Below, in pieces: positions 54,441 to 63,563 of a stretch of DNA of 64,000 nt; the first letter of the stretch is position 1; each line of letters opens with the position of its first letter. Source of the stretch: Roseovarius pacificus (lineage in GTDB: Bacteria; Pseudomonadota; Alphaproteobacteria; Rhodobacterales; Rhodobacteraceae); NCBI RefSeq assembly GCF_900142665.1, contig NZ_FRBR01000003.1, forward strand, positions 1 to 64,000, given 5' to 3'. Below the pieces are notes generated by a model. That model was not told the DNA's origin and did no database searches. It saw nothing but the letters and a program-made list of their open reading frames with translations. The position numbers and the translations under genes were made by a program.

Positions 54441-54533
54441 GACTAATTCCCTCTTGCCTGTTCGCAAAATTCCCAAGGCAAGAGATACGCGGGGCGCCGG
54501 GTCTCTGCAATGGCGCCCTGCGGGGTGGTGGGG

Positions 54534-55034
54534 TCAGGCGCGGCCGTAGGCTTCGGCAATGGCGGCCTGAATAGCGTTCTTCGGATGCTGGTCGCCCCAG
54601 ATAACCAATTGAAATGCCGGATAAAATCTCTCGGCATTGGTGACGGCGGCACGGATCAGCGTATCGACCTGTTCGGGGCTGACGGATTGCGCGCCGGTCA
54701 TCACCAGACCGTAGCGATAAACCATCAGCTTCTGCTCGGCCCAATAGGTGAACGCGCCGGCCCAGCACTGATCGTTCACATCGTTAAGTATATGATATAA
54801 CGCAGGAATTTTATCCTCTGGCGGCTCCATTTCAAAGGTGCAAACCATGCGCAGGGTTTCGTCATAAGCCGACCAGGCGAGGGTGATGGAGTAGGTGCGC
54901 CACTGGCCCTCGACCGCCATGGCGATCTGATCGTCAGCGATCCTGTCGAAATCCCACTCGTGGTGTTCGGCGAGATATTCAACGATATCAATGGGATGAA
55001 GGTCTTCTTGCAAGAACTGCTCGGACAATGCCAT
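54534..55034 (-). CDS. YbjN domain-containing protein
   Basis: Cytosolic protein of 166 aa from the ATG at 55034. It has the YbjN pattern MVCTFEMEPPEDKIPALYHILNDVNDQCWAGAFTYWAEQKLMVYRYGL, in the type III chaperone-like fold. Family members are broadly conserved in alphaproteobacteria with no firm function. It lies 93 bp upstream of proC, possibly in the same transcript. Confidence 0.88.
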   Translation of the reverse strand: MALSEQFLQEDLHPIDIVEYLAEHHEWDFDRIADDQIAMAVEGQWRTYSITLAWSAYDETLRMVCTFEMEPPEDKIPALYHILNDVNDQCWAGAFTYWAEQKLMVYRYGLVMTGAQSVSPEQVDTLIRAAVTNAERFYPAFQLVIWGDQHPKNAIQAAIAEAYGRA

Positions 55035-55609
55035 GGCGCCACCTCGTTTTTTACGTAGCGCCGGGGCTTGGCAGCGCCCCAAGCGCTAGGTGCCTGCTCA
55101 ACAGACAGGGGAGAATTCCGCCTGTCCTACTAAATATGGTGCGCAGTTTGGAAGCACCTGTAAAGCTATTTGTTGGGGATAACCGCAATAAGTTGTGGAT
55201 GACTCAAAAAAGGCCGCAAGATCAGGCACCTTTTCTGCCCAACCGCACACGCCCCCTGCCGTTTCGTACAAAACGTACGATGTGTACGCGGGTTTTGTAC
55301 GAAACCGAGGGGCCTGAAGGGAAGGTGCGTCCATTGTGGACGCAAACCGGACGCCGGGCGGTCCGAAGCAGCCTGCCCGGCCAGTTCGACCGCCTGCCGG
55401 ACGACACCCCGGCCCGGTCGGGCCGCGCGTTCAATCGCTGTCTTCAGGTCGGTGAAACCCCTGCCCCGGCCATGTTCCCTGGCCGGTCCCCCTGTGGGGT
55501 GCAGATCATATTCGAAGCCAGTGAAGGGGTCTTGCCATGCCGGGCTGAAATTCCGGCATGGAAACCGCCCTCCCCGGATCACGCAGGGGGGGCGGGCCGC
55601 GCGAGGGGA
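55035..55609. other. 575-bp gene-free region with a nested inverted repeat
   Basis: I see no protein-like ORF. It contains the long palindrome at 55261-55305 and a perfect 9-bp hairpin at 55535-55561 (CCATGCCGG / CCGGCATGG). A single DnaA-box-like TGTGGATGA lies at 55194-55202. The YbjN promoter must be near the left end. Confidence 0.5.
55261..55305. repeat. 14-bp perfect inverted repeat with iterated GTAC
   Basis: Arms GTTTCGTACAAAAC (55261-55274) and GTTTTGTACGAAAC (55292-55305) are perfectly complementary across a 17-bp spacer. GTAC occurs at 55266, 55275, 55284 and 55297, that is, at 9, 9 and 13 bp steps. This looks like a binding site for a multimeric DNA-binding protein, not a terminator. 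Confidence 0.65.
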
Positions 55610-55855
55610 TTACTTCGCGGCGTTTTCCAGCGCTTCGATCCGGGCCTTGAGGGTCTCGTTTTCCTCGCGGGCTTTCTGGGCCATGGCGCGGACGGCGTCG
55701 AATTCCTCGCGCGTGACGAAATCACGGTCGGCCAGCCAGCGGTCTATCATGGATTTCATGGCCGTTTCGGCCTCGTTCCGGGCGCCCTGGGCCACGCCCA
55801 TGGCGTTGGTCATCAGCTGCGAAATGTCGTCGAGCACCTTGTTGCGGGTTTGCAT
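55610..55855 (-). CDS. ubiK: Accessory factor UbiK family protein (BMFP)
   Basis: Protein of 81 aa with the UbiK/YqiC pattern: an amphipathic N-terminal half (VLDDISQLMTNAMGVAQGARNEAE) and a C-terminal coiled coil with TREEFDAVRAMAQKAREENETLKARIEALE. UbiK is an accessory factor for the soluble ubiquinone-synthesis complex and forms trimers at the membrane. It is divergent from lgt, with a 96-bp gap. Confidence 0.9.
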   Translation of the reverse strand: MQTRNKVLDDISQLMTNAMGVAQGARNEAETAMKSMIDRWLADRDFVTREEFDAVRAMAQKAREENETLKARIEALENAAK

Positions 55856-55951
55856 GGGTTTCTCCGGCGTTACGTTCACCCCTATATGAGCCTTCGTATC
55901 CGACGGGACAAGGATTGACTTCCCCGCGCAACCAGAGGCACAGAGACGCAT

Positions 55952-56839
55952 ATGCAGGCCATGATCCCCTTCCCCGAAATTTCGCCCGAGATTTTCTCGA
56001 TTACCGTGTTTGGCATGGAGTTCGCGCTGCGCTGGTACGCGCTGGCTTATATCGTGGGCATCCTGATCGGCTGGCGGCTGGTGGTGGCCGCGGTCAAACG
56101 GCCGCATCTGTGGCGCGGCGACGCGGCCCCGATGGATGTGCGCGCGGTCGAGGACCTGCTGACATGGGTCATTCTGGGCGTGATCCTGGGCGGGCGGCTG
56201 GGATTCGTTCTGTTCTACCGGCCCGCCTATTATCTGGAGAACCCCGCCGAGGCGCTGCAAATCTGGCAGGGGGGCATGTCGTTCCATGGCGGACTGCTGG
56301 GTGTGGTGACGGCCTGTATCCTGTTTTCACGGCGGCGCGGCATCCCGTGGCTGTCGGTGGCCGATGTGCTGTGCATGGCCACCCCTGCGGGGCTGTTGCT
56401 GGGCCGGATCGCCAATTTCATCAATGCCGAACTGTGGGGCAAGCCCACCGACCTGCCCTGGGGCGTGGTGTTTCCGGGGCACTATGCGCAGGACTGCCCC
56501 GGAGTCGAAGGACCGTGCGCGCGCCATCCGTCGCAATTGTACGAGGCCGGGCTGGAAGGGCTGTTGCTGGGCGCGATCCTGCTGTGGCTGGTCTGGCAGC
56601 GCGGGGCGCTGAAACGGCCCGGTCTGGTGACCGGCGTGTTCTTTGCGGGCTATGGGCTGTCGCGTTTCGTGGTCGAATTCGCCCGGCAGGCGGATGCGCA
56701 GTTCATCACGCCCGACAACCCGATGGGCTGGGTCGTGCAGGCGGGCGGCATGGGCCTGAGCATGGGGCAGCTCCTGTCGCTGCCGATGGTGGTTCTGGGG
56801 CTTGGATTTGCCCTGTGGGCGCAACGGACCAGGGCATGA
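55952..56839 (+). CDS. lgt: Prolipoprotein diacylglyceryl transferase
   Basis: Inner-membrane enzyme of 295 aa that adds diacylglycerol to the lipobox cysteine of prolipoproteins. The Lgt signature is present: [12 protein letters not shown] (catalytic His/Gly-rich) and [30 protein letters not shown], with R, N and E residues of the active site. About seven membrane segments are visible. An ATG nine bases on is an alternative start. It overlaps the next gene by 4 bp (ATGA). Confidence 0.96.
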   Translation: MQAMIPFPEISPEIFSITVFGMEFALRWYALAYIVGILIGWRLVVAAVKRPHLWRGDAAPMDVRAVEDLLTWVILGVILGGRLGFVLFYRPAYYLENPAEALQIWQGGMSFHGGLLGVVTACILFSRRRGIPWLSVADVLCMATPAGLLLGRIANFINAELWGKPTDLPWGVVFPGHYAQDCPGVEGPCARHPSQLYEAGLEGLLLGAILLWLVWQRGALKRPGLVTGVFFAGYGLSRFVVEFARQADAQFITPDNPMGWVVQAGGMGLSMGQLLSLPMVVLGLGFALWAQRTRA

Positions 56840-57900
56840 GCGGGCTGCGCGACATCCTGATCGCGCGAATCGTGGCGCAGGGGCCGATGACGCTGGCCGA
56901 CTACATGGCCGAATGCCTGCTGAACCCCGAGCATGGCTATTACGCCACGCGCGACCCGTTGGGCGCGGGTGGCGATTTTACCACCGCGCCGGAAATCAGC
57001 CAGATGTTCGGCGAATTGCTGGGCCTGTCGCTGGCGCAGGCGTGGCTGGATCAGGGCGCGCCCGCGCCCTTCACGCTGGCCGAATGCGGCCCCGGACGGG
57101 GCACGCTGATGGCCGATGTGCTGCGCGCCACGCAAGCCGTGCCGGGGTTTCACGATGCGGCGCAGGTACATCTGGTGGAGGCCTCGGCCACATTGCGCGA
57201 TGTGCAGCGCGACACGTTGCAGCGCGAGGGCGTCGTTTGGGTGGAGACCGTCGAAGACCTGCCCCAACAGCCGCTGGTCCTGCTGGCGAACGAATTTTTC
57301 GACGCCCTGCCGGTACGCCAGTTTCAGCGTGACGGCGAGGGCTGGCGCGAGCGCTGCGTCGGGGTGAGGGACGGGGCGCTGACCCTTGGGCTGACCGACC
57401 GGCAACAGGCCCCGCAACTGGCGCATCGGCTGGACGACACGCGCGATGGCGATATCGTGGAATCGTGCAGGCCCGCCGCCCATGCGGCACAGGGAATCGG
57501 CCAGCGCATCGCTGGCCACGGCGGCGCGGCGCTGATCGTGGATTACGGCGACTGGCGCTCGCTTGGCGATACGGTGCAGGCGGTCCGCGATCACAAGGCG
57601 GCCGATCCGCTGGCCGATCCGGGGCTGGCCGACCTGACCGCGCATGTGGATTTCGAGGCGCTGGCACGGGCCGCCGCGCCCGCGGCGCATACGCGCCTGA
57701 CTGCGCAGGGGGTCTTCCTTGAACGGCTCGGGATCACGCCCCGTGCCCAAAACCTGTCCAGGGGGTTGAGGGGCGCGGCGTTGGAAAGTCATATTGCGGC
57801 ACATCGGCGCTTGACCCATCCGCAGGAAATGGGGACGCTCTTCAAGGTGCTTGGCCTTTATCCCGAAGGCGCGAGCCCGCCACCGGGATTGGAACCATGA
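56836..57900 (+). CDS. Class I SAM-dependent methyltransferase, MidA/NDUFAF7 family
   Basis: Protein of 354 aa homologous to MidA/NDUFAF7, the methyltransferase that modifies an arginine of complex I in mitochondria. Marks: [37 protein letters not shown] near the N-terminus, the SAM-binding [16 protein letters not shown], and [13 protein letters not shown]. The ATG at 56836 overlaps the lgt stop by 4 bp; pgeF overlaps its end by 4 bp. lgt-midA-pgeF form a tightly coupled operon. Confidence 0.92.
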   Translation: MSGLRDILIARIVAQGPMTLADYMAECLLNPEHGYYATRDPLGAGGDFTTAPEISQMFGELLGLSLAQAWLDQGAPAPFTLAECGPGRGTLMADVLRATQAVPGFHDAAQVHLVEASATLRDVQRDTLQREGVVWVETVEDLPQQPLVLLANEFFDALPVRQFQRDGEGWRERCVGVRDGALTLGLTDRQQAPQLAHRLDDTRDGDIVESCRPAAHAAQGIGQRIAGHGGAALIVDYGDWRSLGDTVQAVRDHKAADPLADPGLADLTAHVDFEALARAAAPAAHTRLTAQGVFLERLGITPRAQNLSRGLRGAALESHIAAHRRLTHPQEMGTLFKVLGLYPEGASPPPGLEP

Positions 57901-58652
57901 CGCTGGAGATCATCACCGCCGACAGCCTTGCCCCCTTGCGGCACGGGTTCTTTACCCGGCGCGGCGGAGCATCGTCGGGGGTGTTCTCGGGGCTGAACTG
58001 CGGCCCCGGATCGTCGGACCTGTCCGAGATCGTCAGCATCAATCGCGCGCGCGTGGCCGAAGCACTGGAGGTTTCGCCCGATCATCTGGTGACGGTGCAT
58101 CAGGTGCATTCCGCCGATGTCGTGACGATAGACGGCCCGCTGAGCGAGCGGCCCCGCGCCGATGCTCTGGTGACGGCCACGCCCGGCGTGGCGCTGGCGG
58201 TGCTGACCGCCGATTGCCAGCCGGTTCTGTTTGCCGATCCGCAGGCGGGCGTGATCGGGGCGGCCCATGCGGGCTGGCGCGGGGCGCTGGACGGTGTGCT
58301 GGAGGCCACGCTGGACGCGATGGAGGCGCTTGGCGCGGCGCGGGAAAACATCACGGCGGTGATCGGCCCCTCGATCAGCCAGCGCGCCTATGAGGTCGGC
58401 CCCGAGTTTCTGGACGATTTCATTGCCGAAGATCCCGCCAACTCCCGGTTCTTCGCCAATGGCGAGGGGGATCGGTATATGTTCGACCTGCCCGCCTACG
58501 GGCTGCACCGGCTGCGGCGTGCGGGGGTGGGACAGGCGGAGTGGACCCGGCACTGCACCTATTCCGATCCGGCCCGATTCTTTTCCTACCGCCGCACGAC
58601 CCACGCCAGGGAGGCGGATTACGGGCGGATGATATCGGCCATCCGGCTGTGA
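57897..58652 (+). CDS. pgeF: Peptidoglycan editing factor PgeF (YfiH/laccase-domain)
   Basis: Protein of 251 aa of the multicopper-laccase-like YfiH family, which removes wrongly placed residues from murein precursors and has purine nucleoside phosphorylase/oxidase activity in homologues. Motifs: HGFFTRRGGASSGVFSGLN, VHQVHSADV with zinc/copper His, LTADCQPVLFAD with Cys, and AAHAGWRGALDGVLE with His. All metal ligands are intact. The start overlaps the previous stop. Confidence 0.94.
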   Translation: MTLEIITADSLAPLRHGFFTRRGGASSGVFSGLNCGPGSSDLSEIVSINRARVAEALEVSPDHLVTVHQVHSADVVTIDGPLSERPRADALVTATPGVALAVLTADCQPVLFADPQAGVIGAAHAGWRGALDGVLEATLDAMEALGAARENITAVIGPSISQRAYEVGPEFLDDFIAEDPANSRFFANGEGDRYMFDLPAYGLHRLRRAGVGQAEWTRHCTYSDPARFFSYRRTTHAREADYGRMISAIRL

Positions 58653-58925
58653 ATCGGGCGAAGACGGGGCAAACCCGACCACAAGTTCGCCCCATTTCAT
58701 GGAAACAATGCCGGATTGCGAACCATGGATGCCCCGTTGGCCGGAGTAATATTCCTTTGAAATCAATACGCTGAACAAATCCGGCCGGTTTTGCCCCTTT
58801 TCGGCACAATCATGGCGAAAATGCCGGCCGATTTTCTCGCAACCGTCAAATCATGGCCCGAAACGCAGGACAGTATCTGCCCCAACGGGACGAAACCCGA
58901 CGAGCAGAGAACAATGAGGACGACC

Positions 58926-59063
58926 ATGAAAAAGCGTTGGATGAAATCGGTGATCGAAACCAGCAAGCAGCAAATGCCGGCCCTGCCCTATCAGCGGGAT
59001 GTGCGCCGCGCCGCCAGTGCCGCCTCCGTCACCGGGACACGCCGCAAAGTCAGGATCGCCTGA
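58926..59063 (+). CDS. Small basic protein conserved in Rhodobacteraceae
   Basis: 45 aa, MKKRWMKSVIETSKQQMPAL at the N-terminus followed by an Arg/Ala-rich tail (RDVRRAASAASVTG). I have seen this K/R-R-W-M-K-S pattern in many rhodobacterial genomes, always unannotated. GAGGA lies 6 bp before the ATG at 58926; an in-frame ATG at 58914 is less well placed. Very basic, no cysteine, no membrane segment. Nucleic-acid or ribosome association would fit its composition but is not shown. Confidence 0.7.
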   Translation: MKKRWMKSVIETSKQQMPALPYQRDVRRAASAASVTGTRRKVRIA

Positions 59064-59329
59064 CCCGGATCGCCTCGGCGCGGGCCGCCTTCTGTGCGGC
59101 CCGATTCGATGGCTTGATGTCCGAATTGTGGCAGAGCGGGCCATCAAACGGGAACAAACCCCGCCTGGCAGAGGTATTGCCCTGCCAGAAGAAACAATTT
59201 CCTCGAAAATTTGACAGCGCGGCCCCATGGCGGCGATCTTTGAGTCCATTACAACATGAATGGAAATCTGTCCTTCTGTCGTTGTCGGTGGGGGCCGACG
59301 CGGATGTGACGACCAACTGGTGACGTTAC

Positions 59330-60133
59330 ATGACAACCCCTCCTTTTGCCGCCCGTATTCCGGCGGCACACGCCCCATCCATGCGCCCTGTTGCCACAGG
59401 TCAATCCCGGTCCGAGGCAACCGACACGGTCCGCAAACGGCAGATGCTGCGGAAGTACCGCATCCTGAGCCTGCGCAACGACGGGTCGATTCATGAAACC
59501 GAGAATATCGGCCCCGCCACCGCGCCGTTCGAAGCGGCATTTTCCGCCTTTGCGCGTGGCACCCTGATCAAGACGACGACCGGCCCCGTCGCGGTGGAGG
59601 ATCTGCTGCCGGGCATGAAGATCGTCACCTGCGAACACGGCCCCATGCCGTTGTTGTGGCTCGGGGCGATGACGCTGGTGCCCGACGCCGAAGGAACCGT
59701 TCCGCAAAACCGGCGGATCACCCGGATCATGGGCGACGCCCTTGGCATGGGGCGTCCGATGATGGACGTGATGGCCGGCCCCGGCGCGCGGCTTTTGTCC
59801 CGGCCCCTGGGCCTGCGCGACAGTTTCGGCGGCGAACAGGTGCTGACCCCGGCGCGCGATCTGGCGGACGGGATGAGCGTGGTCGAGATCACCCCGGCGC
59901 ATCCGGTCACGGTGTTCCACATCGCGCTGCGGCGGCATTCGACGATCTGCGCGGGCGGTCTGGAATTCGAAAGCTATCACCCCGGCGCAGGGTTCGAGCG
60001 CCACATGAGCCAGAACATGCTGTCGCTGTTCCTGTCCTATTTCCCGCATATCCGCGAAGCGCACCAGTTCGGCGCGCTGTCGCATCCGCGCCTGCCCTTC
60101 GGGAGCGCCGCGCAAGACATGCAGATGGCCTGA
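59330..60133 (+). CDS. Hint-domain (Hedgehog/intein) protein, nucleophile replaced
   Basis: Protein of 267 aa. Residues about 72-215 match the Hint_2 pattern: FARGTLIKTTTGPVAVEDLLPGMKIVT, LLWLGAMTLVP, ITPAHPVTVFHIALRRHSTI and GLEFESYHPG. The position that normally carries Cys (C-F-x2-G-T) is A73 here, so autoproteolytic splicing is unlikely. The first 60 residues are of low complexity. Hint_2 proteins are abundant in Rhodobacteraceae, typically attached to secreted calcium-binding (RTX) proteins; here the domain stands alone. Confidence 0.75.
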   Translation: MTTPPFAARIPAAHAPSMRPVATGQSRSEATDTVRKRQMLRKYRILSLRNDGSIHETENIGPATAPFEAAFSAFARGTLIKTTTGPVAVEDLLPGMKIVTCEHGPMPLLWLGAMTLVPDAEGTVPQNRRITRIMGDALGMGRPMMDVMAGPGARLLSRPLGLRDSFGGEQVLTPARDLADGMSVVEITPAHPVTVFHIALRRHSTICAGGLEFESYHPGAGFERHMSQNMLSLFLSYFPHIREAHQFGALSHPRLPFGSAAQDMQMA

Positions 60134-60163
60134 ATCCGGTGCCGGACGGCGCGCGCTGTCCGG

Positions 60164-60664
60164 TCAGGCGGAGTGGCTGAGCCTGTCTTCGAGAACGTCG
60201 AAGGGCACGCCGGGCTCGTCCTTGGCCCCGCGGATGACCAGCGAGGTCTTGACGCTGGCGACATTGTCGGCGGCGGTCAGTTCCTCGGTCAGGAACCGCT
60301 GAAAGGTGGACAGGTCGGGCGCCACGCATTTCAGGATGAAATCCACCTCGCCGTTGAGCATGTGGCATTCACGGACCAGCGGCCATTCGTTGCAGCGCGC
60401 CTCGAAGGCGTTGAGGTCGGATTCGGCCTGGCTCTGCAAGCCGACGCTGGCAAAGACCTGCACCTCGAACCCCAGTTCACGGGCATCGACATCGGCGTGA
60501 TAGCCCCGGATATAGCCCTGCTCTTCGAGCGTTCGCACCCGGCGCAGGCAGGGCGGTGCGGAGATTCCGACGCGCTTGGCCAGTTCGACATTGGTCATGC
60601 GGCCGTCGGCCTGAAGCTCGGCCAGAATCTTGCGGTCGATCTCATCGAGGCGGGTTGCGGGCAT
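60164..60664 (-). CDS. Lrp/AsnC-family transcriptional regulator
   Basis: DNA-binding protein of 166 aa from the ATG at 60664 (GGAG 7 bp upstream; the frame extends to a TTG at 60676). The HTH is IDRKILAELQADGRMTNVELAKRVGISAPPCLRRVRTLE, followed by the RAM ligand domain (LGFEVQVFASVGLQ, EVDFILKCVAPDLSTFQRFL). Lrp-type proteins sense amino acids. It is convergent with the Hint gene. The 355-bp AT-rich gap to the VWA gene holds its promoter. Confidence 0.92.
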   Translation of the reverse strand: MPATRLDEIDRKILAELQADGRMTNVELAKRVGISAPPCLRRVRTLEEQGYIRGYHADVDARELGFEVQVFASVGLQSQAESDLNAFEARCNEWPLVRECHMLNGEVDFILKCVAPDLSTFQRFLTEELTAADNVASVKTSLVIRGAKDEPGVPFDVLEDRLSHSA

Positions 60665-61018
60665 GATTCGCTCCAATCGGGGGTTTTGGGAAAGTTATAA
60701 CAACCCCGCAGGCGCCCGCAATATTATTTCAAAACTCGGCAATATTGTTAAGAAGACATAAACCAAACGGAAAACAATCCCTGCAAAAATGGACAAATTG
60801 ACCCTTAACGAGGGCAATCGCCGGAAAATTCACAAAAATCCGTTCATCAATGTGATTAAAATCTGGTAACATTGTGTCACTAATGTGGACCCAGTGATTT
60901 GTTGGCGTCTGCGCAAGAGACCTGTTTACCAAGTATAAATTGTCCGGTCATGCCGGGCCGGGGTTCACATTAATTTTAAACAGAACGATTTCCTGAACCT
61001 AAGGGGGATATTGAAACC
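60665..61018. other. AT-rich promoter region between Lrp and VWA genes
   Basis: This 354-bp gap is noticeably more AT-rich than the genes around it. It contains an inverted repeat ACATT-N8-AATGT (60869-60886) and a TATAAATT (60935-60942) that may be a -10-like element. No ORF is supported. Confidence 0.45.
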
Positions 61019-61837
61019 ATGACCAGAAAAAGAACCAATCTTGTTGTAGCGACGGCAGTTGGCCTGGCAATGAGCGCCGCAAGCGCCAGTGCCGCCATTA
61101 TCGATCTGGGCTTTGCCCTTGATGAATCCGGCTCGGTGGGAAGTGGAAACTTCACCACGACCAAGAACGCGCTTGCCGCCGCGATCGACAACATTCCGAC
61201 CGGCGGGGACAATCAGTATCGCATCGCGGTGGTCACCTTCGACAGCAGTGCTTCAACAATCATTACGCCCACTATCGTAACGGCGGCCAACAAAGCATCC
61301 CTGCAAACGACGATCCAGGGTATCAGCTACAACGGAGGTGGCACTTCGATCCACGCGGCCGTCAATCGGCTGACCGACCTCTTTACAGGCATGGACGGTG
61401 GCCTGGGCGCGACGACACTGTTCAATATCGCGACAGACGGGGCATCGAGCGCATCATCTTTGCAAAGTTCCGTTGAAGCGGCGTCAGATGCCGGGGTCGA
61501 CGGAATCAGCTATGAGGCGATCGGATCGGGGGCCGCTACGGGCACTCTTTTGTCGGCCTGCTACGCCGGCACCTATACGGCATCGTCCAGCCCCAGCCCG
61601 AGCTGTTCTCTTGTGGAGGATGTGAACAATCTGCCGAATGCGACGCAGGAAGGGTTTGTTCTGAAAGTTGGCAGTTTTGCGGGCTTTGCCGACGCCATCG
61701 ACAAGAAGGTCAGGCAAGTCGTTGACGACACGGGCGGTGGCGACGGCGTGATCCCGCTTCCTGCGGGTCTTCCCCTGCTGCTGTCGGCCCTTGGCCTGGG
61801 CGGTCTGGTGGCACGGCGCAAGCGCAAAGCGGCCTGA
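61019..61837 (+). CDS. Secreted VWA-domain protein with VPLPA-CTERM sorting signal
   Basis: Surface protein of 272 aa. Signal peptide residues 1-25 (AMSAASASA). The von Willebrand A domain has an intact MIDAS core: DESGS at 35-39, GGGTSIHAAV with Thr/Ser, and IATDGASS with Asp. The C-terminus is a VPLPA-CTERM tripartite signal (IPLPAGLPLLLSALGLGGLVARRKRK): short motif, hydrophobic helix, basic tail, which in Roseobacters is recognised by an exosortase D-type enzyme, not in this window. AAGGGGGATAT precedes the ATG. Likely metal-dependent adhesion. Confidence 0.9.
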   Translation: MTRKRTNLVVATAVGLAMSAASASAAIIDLGFALDESGSVGSGNFTTTKNALAAAIDNIPTGGDNQYRIAVVTFDSSASTIITPTIVTAANKASLQTTIQGISYNGGGTSIHAAVNRLTDLFTGMDGGLGATTLFNIATDGASSASSLQSSVEAASDAGVDGISYEAIGSGAATGTLLSACYAGTYTASSSPSPSCSLVEDVNNLPNATQEGFVLKVGSFAGFADAIDKKVRQVVDDTGGGDGVIPLPAGLPLLLSALGLGGLVARRKRKAA

Positions 61838-61860
61838 CCCGGTTTGGATCATTGAAACAG

Positions 61861-61889
61861 AAAACCGCCGCATCATGCGGCGGTTTTTT
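61861..61889 (+). terminator. Rho-independent terminator after the VWA gene
   Basis: AAAACCGCCGCA / TGCGGCGGTTTTTT forms a GC-rich 8-bp stem extended by A-U pairs, 24 bp after the stop. It is symmetrical enough to serve also as terminator for the opposing gene at 61914. Confidence 0.9.
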
Positions 61890-61913
61890 CATGCGATCAT
61901 GGCATAAGCCAAG

Positions 61914-62288
61914 TCAGTTCGCTTCGTCGATGAAGATGAACGATTTCTGTTCGGCCACCCACACCCCTTTCGATGCAGTGATCTGATCCTGAGTCAGGCC
62001 ATCGTGATTTGCGGGCGCTTTCAACGGTGCCTTGTCCGCATCGGTCCAGACCCACGCCCCGCACGGCAGCGCCAGCCCACAGGCGGCGCGCCCGGCCTCA
62101 ATAAGCGTTTTCTGCTCCACATCTGACGGATCGCACACAACGATCTGAATGATTTCTCCGGCGTCCTGAACACTGCAATGCGAGGGCATTTCGGGAATGT
62201 CTCCCGATGTGTCTTGCGCGGCGCCCGGCCCGGCAACCGCCATCAGGGCGAAAGCGCAAATCGCCTTTGTCAAATTCGTGAACTGCAT
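61914..62288 (-). CDS. Hypothetical secreted protein
   Basis: Unrecognised protein of 124 aa with a signal peptide (residues 1-24, AVAGPGAAQ) and four cysteines in the mature part (SHCSV, VVCDP, RAACG, LPCGA), probably two disulfide bonds. The tail DQITASKGVWVAEQKSFIFID is beta-rich. It is convergent with the VWA gene and divergent from trxB. Confidence 0.7.
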   Translation of the reverse strand: MQFTNLTKAICAFALMAVAGPGAAQDTSGDIPEMPSHCSVQDAGEIIQIVVCDPSDVEQKTLIEAGRAACGLALPCGAWVWTDADKAPLKAPANHDGLTQDQITASKGVWVAEQKSFIFIDEAN

Positions 62289-62432
62289 GGTCAGCCTTTT
62301 AATTCCATTAGAAAACTCTTGCCGTCATCCTACCCCCTCCATGTCTGATTGCCAAAGAATTTACGGTCCGGGCTTTTGCCCGCTCAAGCTGCCGTCTATA
62401 TGGATTGCAATCGAATTGAGGGGAGCTCAGCC

Positions 62433-63377
62433 ATGACCGAAACCCGCCACACCAAATGCCTTATCATCGGCTCCGGCCCCGCCGGATATACCGCAGGCGT
62501 TTATGCCAGCCGCGCCATGCTGGAGCCGATCCTCGTGCAGGGGATCGAACCGGGCGGGCAGCTGACCACCACCACCGAGGTCGAGAACTGGCCCGGCGAT
62601 ACCGAGGTGCAGGGCCCCGACCTGATGGTTCGCATGGAGGCCCATGCCAAGGCGATGGGCTGCGAGATCGTCGGCGACATCATCACCGACCTCGACACCG
62701 AAAGCCGCCCCTTCGTGGCCAGGGGCGACAGCGGCACCACCTACTCGGCCGATGCGGTGATCCTGGCCACGGGGGCGCGGGCCAAATGGCTGGGGCTGGA
62801 CAGCGAAGAGGCGTTCAAGGGCTTCGGCGTCAGCGCCTGCGCCACCTGCGACGGGTTCTTTTACCGGGGTCAGGAAATCGTGGTGATCGGCGGCGGCAAC
62901 ACGGCGGTCGAAGAGGCGCTGTTCCTCACGAACTTTGCCAGCAAGGTCACGCTGATCCATCGCCGCGACGAATTGCGCGCCGAGCAGATCCTGCAAAACC
63001 GCCTGCTCAGGCATCCCAAGGTGGAAACCCTGTGGTTCCACGAGCTTGAGGAGGTTCTGGGCGAGGACAACCCCAAGGGCGTGACCGGCGTGCGCGTCAG
63101 GAACAACCAGACCGGCGAAAGCACCGAGATCCCCTGCAAGGGCGTGTTCATCGCTATCGGCCACGCCCCCGCCAGTGAGTTGGTGAAAGGCAAGGTCGAG
63201 ATGCATCACGGCGATTACGTCAAGGTCGAGCCCGGTAGCACGCGCACCTCGGTGCCCGGCATCTTTGCCGCCGGCGATCTGACCGACCATGTCTATCGGC
63301 AGGCCGTCACCAGCGCCGGGATGGGCTGCATGGCCGCACTGGACGCGGAACGCTTCATCGCCGAACAGGAAAGCTGA
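62433..63377 (+). CDS. trxB: Thioredoxin-disulfide reductase
   Basis: NADPH-dependent flavoprotein of 314 aa that keeps thioredoxin reduced. FAD motif [18 protein letters not shown], redox-active CATC (C136, C139), NADPH motif [19 protein letters not shown] and the C-terminal [27 protein letters not shown]. The ATG at 62433 has GAGGGGAGC upstream; a longer frame back to 62349 is not used. Its neighbours give no operon context. Confidence 0.97.
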   Translation: MTETRHTKCLIIGSGPAGYTAGVYASRAMLEPILVQGIEPGGQLTTTTEVENWPGDTEVQGPDLMVRMEAHAKAMGCEIVGDIITDLDTESRPFVARGDSGTTYSADAVILATGARAKWLGLDSEEAFKGFGVSACATCDGFFYRGQEIVVIGGGNTAVEEALFLTNFASKVTLIHRRDELRAEQILQNRLLRHPKVETLWFHELEEVLGEDNPKGVTGVRVRNNQTGESTEIPCKGVFIAIGHAPASELVKGKVEMHHGDYVKVEPGSTRTSVPGIFAAGDLTDHVYRQAVTSAGMGCMAALDAERFIAEQES

Positions 63378-63511
63378 GCGCGACGTTATCAAAAAAAACA
63401 CGGCAATCCGGGCTTTCTTCTTGCCCGAAATATCCCCGCCGGAGGCGGCGCGCGGCCTGCCAAGGACACAACGTCACATAAGGAGCGCTGCCTTGGTCCC
63501 CCGAACATGAC

Positions 63512-63537
63512 AACGGCGCGGGATATCCCGCGCCGTT
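63512..63537. terminator. Bidirectional terminator hairpin
   Basis: A perfect 26-bp palindrome (half AACGGCGCGGGAT) lies between the convergent trxB and cytochrome c peroxidase genes, and TT-rich sequence follows on the plus strand. Confidence 0.8.
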
Positions 63538-63563
63538 TCCTGTTTCAGCAGATCGTCAGGCGA

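Noticed and set aside
55194..55202. DnaA-box-like TGTGGATGA, possible origin
   Set aside because: Only one box with a mismatch; no cluster of boxes, no AT-rich unwinding element and none of the usual origin-flanking genes.
55028..55918. 296-codon plus-strand frame covering the gene-free region and antisense of ubiK
   Set aside because: It crosses the inverted repeat and hairpin, overlaps ubiK antisense and has no recognisable domain.
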